Shown: positions 59,401 through 64,000 of the stretch, piece by piece | Position numbering within the stretch: the first letter of the stretch is position 1 | Layout of the letters: each line of letters begins with the position of its first letter | Source of the DNA: Hymenobacter perfusus | GTDB lineage: Bacteria; Bacteroidota; Bacteroidia; Cytophagales; Hymenobacteraceae | Reading direction: 5' to 3' | Length of the DNA stretch: 64,000 nucleotides | Assembly (NCBI RefSeq): GCF_003944765.1 | Contig: NZ_RWIU01000003.1 | Coordinates: forward strand, 372,001 to 436,000 | The notes under the pieces: model-generated | Databases searched by the model: none | Told to the model about the DNA's origin: nothing | What the model saw: the letters and a program-made list of their open reading frames with translations, nothing else | Made by a program: the position numbers and the translations under genes

Positions 59401-60522
59401 GGTCAGGAATACGGTTTCCAGCTTATTCACCTTCTCGCCCTTGTACAGGTTGCGCAACTGGTAGAGCAGCTTGGCCTTGTAGTACGGGTGCACCACGTCG
59501 GAGAGGGTGAGGTGGGGCAGGTCGGTGTCCTCGTAACCCAGCTTTTCCTTCCAGGCCTTGTTCACGAACAGAAAGCGGTTGTCCACACTCAGGTTCTGAA
59601 TCAGGTCGTGGGCGTTGTCGAGGAAGTCCTGGAGGCGGTTGCGGTTGTCGGTGAGGGCCCGCACGGCCACCTGCTTATCGGTGATGTCGCGCCCCACGAA
59701 CAGGATGCCGTTGATGAGGCCCGCCGCGTCACGCTCAAACTCCGAATGCCAGAAGAAGGTGCGGCCCTGGCCGGAAACCGTGAGCAGGGAGCGTTCAAAG
59801 AAATCCTGCAGTTGCTCCTGCTCGATGGCGTGGTGAAAAGCAAACCGGCGCGGCTCCTGCTCGGCCGGGGGGGCGAACAGGGTAAAATAATCGCGCCCGA
59901 TAAGCGTCGCGGCCGGCCGGCCGGTTACTTCGCTGAAATACTCATTCACGTCCTGAATCCGGGCGTTCCGGTCCAGCAGCAGGTAGCACATGCCGGCCCG
60001 GCTGAGGACGTCGCGGAACTGGCCACGCGAAAAATTGCTCAGGTTGGCGGAAACTTCGGGCGGAAGCGAGGCGCTGGGAGCCGGGGTGGCGGGAACGTAC
60101 TGCACAATGTCGCGCAGGGTTAGCAGAATCAAGGGGCTGTGGCCGGTGCTGAGCCGGTTGATGGTGGCCCAGGCTTCCAGGCCCAGCCCGTCGGAGCGGT
60201 GCCCGCTCCAGCGCATGGATTTTTTGTCGCCTATGCGGCTGCATTCCATCAGCTGCTCGCGCAGGTGCAGCTCGGAAGTAATTTGGATGGGGGAAGCGGG
60301 TTCGGGAACAAGGGCGAATGCCATCAGGCCCGTACCCAGCAGCATCGGGCGGGTAGTGCCCAGGTATTGCACCACGCGGTGGTTACAGTCGATGAGCGTG
60401 CCGGTAGAATCGTAGAGTAACAGGCCATCGAACGAGTCTTCGAACAGGGCCCGGTACACCTCGGGGGCCAGGCTGGAGCCGTGGGAGGGCACGGCGGCCG
60501 ATGTACTCGGAAAGGTAGACAT
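56437..60522 (-). CDS. Cytosolic multi-PAS hybrid histidine kinase with GAF, receiver and HPt domains
   Basis: A 1361-residue sensor without membrane segments. In order: PAS domains (about 20-130, 175-290, 300-420), a GAF domain (about 430-590; RELSKIIETNNFYIALCDE), PAS domains (about 605-730 and 735-855), HisKA with FLANMSHELRTPMNGIIGM, HATPase with NLTSNAIKFT, DSGIGIS and FGGTGLGLAISKQL, a receiver (ILLVDDNPINQKVA, LIFMDIQMPEMDG) and a C-terminal HPt domain (LHQLKGTGFTLGI). This gives a complete phosphorelay in one chain that can feed the adjacent single-domain regulator. The ligand is unknown. Start at ATG 60522. Confidence 0.93.
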   Translation of the reverse strand: MSTFPSTSAAVPSHGSSLAPEVYRALFEDSFDGLLLYDSTGTLIDCNHRVVQYLGTTRPMLLGTGLMAFALVPEPASPIQITSELHLREQLMECSRIGDKKSMRWSGHRSDGLGLEAWATINRLSTGHSPLILLTLRDIVQYVPATPAPSASLPPEVSANLSNFSRGQFRDVLSRAGMCYLLLDRNARIQDVNEYFSEVTGRPAATLIGRDYFTLFAPPAEQEPRRFAFHHAIEQEQLQDFFERSLLTVSGQGRTFFWHSEFERDAAGLINGILFVGRDITDKQVAVRALTDNRNRLQDFLDNAHDLIQNLSVDNRFLFVNKAWKEKLGYEDTDLPHLTLSDVVHPYYKAKLLYQLRNLYKGEKVNKLETVFLTKSGKPIHLIGSISCSWQDNEPVSTRAILHDITDRIKAERLQKVYYSIANLAISSKDLHSLYGAIHRELSKIIETNNFYIALCDEARTQLQFAYFVDQNSQGDQSIMARPFSSGVSEYIIRTGRPQYLLREELQELIGNGTITAYGLMPEVMLCSPLSIGERIIGVIAVQDYQKADAYAPTDIEILHFISNQVALAIERKRNEVQIQKQNARLNAIFESGSHLMWSVDTHSRLSSFNRNYAAYFLRRNGVYPALNINLWQADVALMEEDAREAFIDNYRKAFQGHPQRFEVRLRDARGLDTWREIYLNPIYLDDGSFEEISGIAHDITDQKRSQLELVAQEEKFRAIFESFQDVYYRTDGRGIITLLSPSVLDMLGYAPEEAIGHYIGDYYMYPLERATLLEEVRQNGEARNFEIAMRHKDGHSVSVLVNARQVPGNGEGGTEGIARDITGLKQMQSDLRRAKEAAEQALEAKTLFLANMSHELRTPMNGIIGMIDLLHQTVSSEEQEEYVDTLRKSSDALMAILNDILDLSKIQAGKLQLSESGIDLHYTLDKIHSLFANRANQKHLTFTYHIASHTPRFIITDETRLLQILSNLTSNAIKFTAQGTVSIVVSSTVTDGEEHLLRFAVQDSGIGISEDNEKLLFTNFTQLDTTPTKAFGGTGLGLAISKQLAELLGGEIGVYSNVGEGSTFWFTMQCRVALNEAEIVQERLTARERPQEVVRFESMPRILLVDDNPINQKVATRLLDKLGCDIVIASDGFEAISRATAPAARYDLIFMDIQMPEMDGVTAMKEIRQRLGSACPPIVAMTAYSMKEDAERFVQQGMDDYVSKPVKSQDLYTILRRWMAGPPLADSLKNTAGAPATTTPEPAPAPADCIDLDVVEQLRQLGGGEFAAQLYADFEQEAADVLAEAAALVAAGQYEQILPHLHQLKGTGFTLGIRNVAESAKDLEHELKNGRTETTPESFQQLLGFFAQFKAAYPVLTQAP

Positions 60523-60554
60523 GGGTATAGCGGGCTGCGCCGGGCCGGCTCTTT

Positions 60555-60588
60555 TTGAGAGAGGCACCGAATGAAGTTCTTAAATTTG
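60555..60588 (+). promoter_or_regulatory. Promoter of the glycosyltransferase-miaA unit
   Basis: TTG at 60555-60557 and TAAATTTG at 60581-60588 are 23 bases apart, a slightly wide Bacteroidota -33/-7 pair. It excludes the TTG at 60555 as start codon and supports GTG 60642. Confidence 0.6.
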
Positions 60589-60641
60589 CGACAATTCCTG
60601 AAACTACCGCTTTTCCCGCTCCGGGAATTTCTCTGCTCACT

Positions 60642-61778
60642 GTGCCGCCACGCCTGGTTTTCACCGTCACCACCGACCTTAACTACGACCAGCGGATGCA
60701 GCGCATCTGTGGCTCGCTGGCCCGGGCCGGCTATGAGGTGCTGCTGATTGGCCGGGAGTGGCCCGCCTCGCAGCCGCTCACCCCGCAGCCATACCGCCAG
60801 CAGCGGCTGCGCTGCCATTTCACGCGAGGCAAGCTGTTTTACCTGGAATACAACCTGAGGCTGCTGGGGCGGCTGCTGGGGCAGCGCGCCGCCGCCTGGT
60901 GCGCCATCGACCTGGATACGGCCTTGCCGGTGTGGCTGCGGGCCCGGCTGGCCCGGCAGCCCTTCATCTACGATGCGCACGAGCTATTCACGGAAGTGCC
61001 CGAAGTGGTAGCCCGCCCGGCCGTGCAGCGCGTCTGGCGCAAAATTGAAAATTTCATTGTGCCTCGGGCTGCTCTGGTATATACCGTAGGGCCGGCCCTG
61101 GCCCGGGTATTTGAGCAGCGCCACGGCCGGCCGGTGGCCGTGGTACGCAACATCAGCTGGCTTATGGCCGATGCACTGCCCCCGGCTCCGGCTGCTGCCC
61201 CGGCCGATGGCTTTATTCTGTACCAAGGGGCGCTGAACGCCGGGCGGGGACTGGAGCCGCTGCTGGAGGCCATGCCACAGGTGCGCGGCCGGCTGGTTAT
61301 CTGCGGCGAAGGCGACCTGTCAGAGGAATTGCGGGAGCAGGCCGCCCGGCTGGGGCTGCTGCAAAGCGGGCAGGTGGAGTTCCGGGGTTACGTGCTGCCG
61401 AAGGAGCTGCGGGAACTGACGCGCCACGCCACCGTAGGGCTCAACCTGCTCGAAAATATGGGTCTGAGTTACTACTACTCCCTGGCGAATAAATTTTTCG
61501 ATTACCTCCACGCCGGCGTGCCCCAGGTAGTTATCGACTTCCCCGAGTACCGGGCCCTCAACGACCAGTACGATGTAGCCGACCTCGTGCCCGATGTGCT
61601 GCCGGCCACGCTGGCCGCCGCCCTTAACCGCCTGCTGCCCGGCGGCGACGCGGCCCGCTACCACCAGTTGGCCGAAAACTGCCGTCAGGCTCGTGCCTTA
61701 CTCAGCTGGCAGCATGAAGAGCAGCAGTTGCTGCGCCTGTACACGGGCCTGTTTTCTTCTTCTGATTCCTCCCTATGA
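60642..61778 (+). CDS. Glycosyltransferase (family 4-like)
   Basis: A 378-residue GT-B protein from GTG 60642. RLVFTVTTDLNYDQRMQRICGSLARAGYEVLLIGRE is the N-terminal half; DAHELFTEVPEVVARP, YTVGPALARVFEQR and the donor half GFILYQGALNAGRGLEPLLEAM with FDYLHAGVPQVV (family EX7E replaced by a simpler site) follow. It overlaps the miaA start by four bases (ATGA), so both share one transcript. Acceptor and donor are unknown. Confidence 0.88.
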   Translation: MPPRLVFTVTTDLNYDQRMQRICGSLARAGYEVLLIGREWPASQPLTPQPYRQQRLRCHFTRGKLFYLEYNLRLLGRLLGQRAAAWCAIDLDTALPVWLRARLARQPFIYDAHELFTEVPEVVARPAVQRVWRKIENFIVPRAALVYTVGPALARVFEQRHGRPVAVVRNISWLMADALPPAPAAAPADGFILYQGALNAGRGLEPLLEAMPQVRGRLVICGEGDLSEELREQAARLGLLQSGQVEFRGYVLPKELRELTRHATVGLNLLENMGLSYYYSLANKFFDYLHAGVPQVVIDFPEYRALNDQYDVADLVPDVLPATLAAALNRLLPGGDAARYHQLAENCRQARALLSWQHEEQQLLRLYTGLFSSSDSSL

Positions 61779-62686
61779 ACCCGTTTTCCGACCTCGCCGC
61801 CATTACCAGTCCCACGCTGCTGGTCATTACCGGCCCTACTGCCGTGGGCAAAACCGACCTGTGCGTACAACTGGCCCAGCAGCTCGGTACCGAAATCGTG
61901 TCGGCCGACTCGCGGCAGTTTTTTCGGGAACTGAACATTGGTACGGCCAAGCCGACGGTGGCGGAAATGCAGGGCGTGCCGCACCATTTTATCAACTCCC
62001 ACAGCATTACAGAGGAATATAACGCCGGCCGCTTCGAGCAGGACGCGCTGGCCGTACTGGCCGACCTGTTTCAGCGCCACCAAGTGGTTATCCTCACGGG
62101 CGGTTCCGGACTGTACCTGCAGGCCGTGACGGAGGGGTTTGACGCTTTGCCCGCCGTGGAGCCGGCCGTGCGGGAGCAAATCAAGGCCGAGCTGGAAGCC
62201 CACGGCCTGGAGCCGCTGGTGGCAGAGCTGGCTCACCTTGATGCGGTAACCCACGCCCGCATCGACCGCCAGAATCCGCAACGGGTGGTGCGGGCCCTAG
62301 AAATCTGCCGGGGTACGGGGCAGCCATTCAGCTCCTTCCACGCCGCCAAAGCCGCCGACCGGCCCTTCCGGATCATCAAAATTGCCCTGACCCGGGAGCG
62401 GGAGGAATTGTATCAGCGTATTGACGCGCGCATGGACCAGATGCTGGCCCAGGGCCTCGAAGCCGAAGCCCGCGCCCTCTATCCCTACCGCCACCACAAC
62501 GCCCTCCAGACGGTAGGCTACCAAGAGCTGTTCGCCTACTTCGAGGGCCAGTATGAGTACGCCGAGGCCGTACGCCTGCTCAAACGCAACTCCCGCCGTT
62601 ACGCCAAGCGCCAGCTCACCTGGCTCCGCCGCGACGCGGAATACCAGTGGCTGGCGCATAAAGAAGGCGGATGGATAAAGGCGTAG
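61775..62686 (+). CDS. miaA: tRNA dimethylallyltransferase
   Basis: A 303-residue enzyme that prenylates A37 of tRNAs reading UNN codons. LLVITGPTAVGKTDLCVQLAQ is the P-loop, EIVSADSRQFFRELNIGTAKP and HHFINSHSITEEYNAGRF are the family's DSRQ and substrate motifs, and RDAEYQWLAHKEGGW ends it. The start overlaps the stop of the preceding glycosyltransferase gene. Confidence 0.97.
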   Translation: MNPFSDLAAITSPTLLVITGPTAVGKTDLCVQLAQQLGTEIVSADSRQFFRELNIGTAKPTVAEMQGVPHHFINSHSITEEYNAGRFEQDALAVLADLFQRHQVVILTGGSGLYLQAVTEGFDALPAVEPAVREQIKAELEAHGLEPLVAELAHLDAVTHARIDRQNPQRVVRALEICRGTGQPFSSFHAAKAADRPFRIIKIALTREREELYQRIDARMDQMLAQGLEAEARALYPYRHHNALQTVGYQELFAYFEGQYEYAEAVRLLKRNSRRYAKRQLTWLRRDAEYQWLAHKEGGWIKA

Positions 62687-62690
62687 TAGG

Positions 62691-63299
62691 TTATAGTGCC
62701 CGGCTGATCTGGAGCTGTGCGCCGGGCAGAATGTTGCCGCGCGTATCGTTTTGCAGAGCCAAGCGCCCGCCCAGTCGCCAGGTGCGGTCTGGGTTGAGGG
62801 CTACGTCCAGGCCGGTAGAAACGATGTAGCCCACCTGAAATCCTCGCTCGTAGCGCGCCGAGTAGCCAAATTCACCATCATGTACCCAGGCTGAGGAAAA
62901 GCTCGTGAGCTTAGCGTAACCGCCCGTTACGCCCGCCCCGAGGCTGAATTCTACCGTCTTATTATTACCGAACGGCAGCCAGTAGATTTCCTGCTCCAGA
63001 TTAACGGCTCGGTAAGATTGCGGAATGGTGAAGCCACCGCCGAAATCATACGGCTCATTACCCCCGATGTACGCCACTCGGGAGCCCAGCCGCCAATGCT
63101 GGCCCAGCTGCGGCGCGTATTCCAGATGGGCCTTTAGTACTTTATAGTCACCGGTACCATTAAGCGACTGGCCCACGCCTGCCCGCAGCAGCGCGGGTCG
63201 GTGAGTAGGCTGCTCAGCGGCGGGTTGCTGCGAGTAGGCAGTAACAGGAAACAGGGCGCAGGTAGCCAGCGCTGTGAAACATGAATAGAGGTTATGCAT
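62691..63299 (-). CDS. Outer-membrane beta-barrel-like protein
   Basis: A 202-residue exported protein with signal peptide MHNLYSCFTALATCALFPVTAYSQ. The mature part consists of alternating strands ending with aromatic or hydrophobic residues (LEQEIYWLPFG, FSLGAGVTGGYAKL, YSARYERGFQVGYIVSTGLDV), typical of small OmpW/OmpA-like barrels. No specific family recognised. It follows pfkA in the same direction but is preceded by a terminator hairpin. Confidence 0.78.
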   Translation of the reverse strand: MHNLYSCFTALATCALFPVTAYSQQPAAEQPTHRPALLRAGVGQSLNGTGDYKVLKAHLEYAPQLGQHWRLGSRVAYIGGNEPYDFGGGFTIPQSYRAVNLEQEIYWLPFGNNKTVEFSLGAGVTGGYAKLTSFSSAWVHDGEFGYSARYERGFQVGYIVSTGLDVALNPDRTWRLGGRLALQNDTRGNILPGAQLQISRAL

Positions 63300-63358
63300 G
63301 ATCAGGAAAAGAAATAAGTAGAGGAAAAGGAACTTTTTTACAGATACAGTAAAAGACA

Positions 63359-63395
63359 AATTCCCTGCCAGATACAGCGTATCCGGCAGGGAATT
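63359..63395 (-). terminator. Terminator hairpin after pfkA
   Basis: AATTCCCTGCCAGATAC and GTATCCGGCAGGGAATT pair with a single mismatch around AGC. On the minus strand it lies 22 bases after the pfkA stop. Confidence 0.8.
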
Positions 63396-63417
63396 GAATG
63401 GCGGAGCCAATAAGTTT

Positions 63418-64000
63418 TTACACGCTCAGGATTTCCACCATTCGCATAAAGCTCTGGTTGATGAGCTTCTTCTTGTGAATAGTATCGGAGAAGGGCGTGT
63501 ACACCAGTTTCCGGTCCACGATGCCGGCCATTACGTTGCGCATGCCGTTCATCAGGCCTTCCACGGCGGCAATACCAATCTGTGAGGCCAGCATCCGGTC
63601 GGCAGCGGACGGTGCCCCCCCGCGCTGAATGTGGCCGATGATGGTCACGCGCGTGTCCAGCTCCGGAATGGCGGCTTTCACGCGCTGGGCCACCTGGTGG
63701 GCGTTACCTTCTTCCTCGCCCTCGGCTACCACTACCAAAAAGGAGGTTTTGGAACGCTGCCAGCTGGATTTCAGGCTGTCAATCACAGCATCCGTCGACA
63801 TCTGGGTTTCCGGAATCATCACAATTTCGGCCCCGCCGCCAATGGCGCAGGGAATGGCAATGTAACCCGAGTCGCGGCCCATTACCTCCACGAAGAAGCA
63901 CCGGTCATGCGAGTCGGCCGTATCCCGGATCTTGTCAATGGCTTCGAGGGCCGTGTTTACGGCCGTGTCGTAGCCGATAGTGTAGTCGGTGCCATACAGG
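63418..64000 (-). CDS. pfkA: 6-phosphofructokinase, C-terminal part (5' end outside window)
   Basis: The last 194 codons of pfkA; the start lies beyond base 64000. The visible part runs from GTDYTIGYDTAVNTALEAIDKIRDTADSH through FFVEVMGRDSGYIA (the MGRxxG motif) and VTIIGHIQRGGAPSAADRMLAS (the GHxQRGG substrate and effector region). These are standard for the ATP-dependent bacterial enzyme phosphorylating fructose 6-phosphate in glycolysis. Confidence 0.95.
   Translation of the reverse strand, partial: LYGTDYTIGYDTAVNTALEAIDKIRDTADSHDRCFFVEVMGRDSGYIAIPCAIGGGAEIVMIPETQMSTDAVIDSLKSSWQRSKTSFLVVVAEGEEEGNAHQVAQRVKAAIPELDTRVTIIGHIQRGGAPSAADRMLASQIGIAAVEGLMNGMRNVMAGIVDRKLVYTPFSDTIHKKKLINQSFMRMVEILSV

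Overview
The window looks like chromosomal DNA of a GC-rich, Hymenobacter-like member of the Bacteroidota (Cytophagales). Supporting signs are two proteins with type IX secretion (T9SS) C-terminal sorting domains, a TonB-dependent receptor with an N-terminal carboxypeptidase-regulatory-like domain, many -7 promoter boxes of the Bacteroidota form TAnnTTTG, and the protein flavour of every recognisable housekeeping gene (guaA, fsa, ftsE, ffh, miaA, pfkA). No phage, transposase, integrase, tRNA, rRNA or CRISPR array was seen.

Layout. 1-11 kb: the guaA start at the left edge, the small SRP RNA gene, fructose-6-phosphate aldolase/transaldolase, ftsE with a small conserved partner, a family 2 glycosyltransferase, a lipoprotein, a DegT-type sugar aminotransferase, two zinc metalloproteases, a Gfo/Idh/MocA dehydrogenase and several small exported or cytosolic proteins. 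11.2-13.1 kb: a SAM-I riboswitch, a 34-codon Cys-rich leader ORF and an APC amino-acid permease. 14.1-27.8 kb: a minus-strand assimilatory sulfate reduction cluster, read as second SAM-I riboswitch, 32-codon Cys-rich leader ORF, cysH (APS reductase), cysD, cysN, cobA, cysJ, a TonB-dependent receptor, cysI and a siroheme synthase-TSUP permease fusion. 28-43 kb: a cell-surface glycan region with a complete pseudaminic acid set (pseB, pseC, pseF, a pseG-pseH fusion, pseI), a PIG-L deacetylase, a beta-helix acyltransferase, a glycosyltransferase-like protein, a polysaccharide deacetylase, a flippase and an FkbH-type HAD protein; an AT-rich T9SS cargo gene splits pseC from pseB. 43-64 kb: a family 4 glycosyltransferase, ffh, a very large lectin-like T9SS adhesin, an NFACT/RqcH-like protein, an MBL hydrolase, a CheY-like regulator, a multi-PAS hybrid histidine kinase, another glycosyltransferase with miaA, an outer-membrane protein and the 3' part of pfkA.

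How it works together. The cys cluster encodes the whole route from sulfate to sulfide together with the siroheme cofactor for CysI. It and the unlinked permease share nearly identical 5' regulatory regions: a TACCTTTG promoter, a small hairpin, a SAM-I aptamer with the same P1 helix, then a GTG-started short ORF ending in two Cys-Cys pairs written as TGT-TGT. This suggests sensing of SAM by RNA and of cysteine (charged tRNA-Cys) by translation, and is the most interesting signal in the window. The pse genes would supply CMP-pseudaminic acid to a surface polymer that neighbouring transferases and the flippase assemble.

The non-coding DNA is full of dispersed inverted repeats (families GTCATGCTGAGC, GAGACGCGAAGT and CTCACCCC) and unusually long perfect hairpins; one repeat supplies the start codon of the FkbH-like gene.
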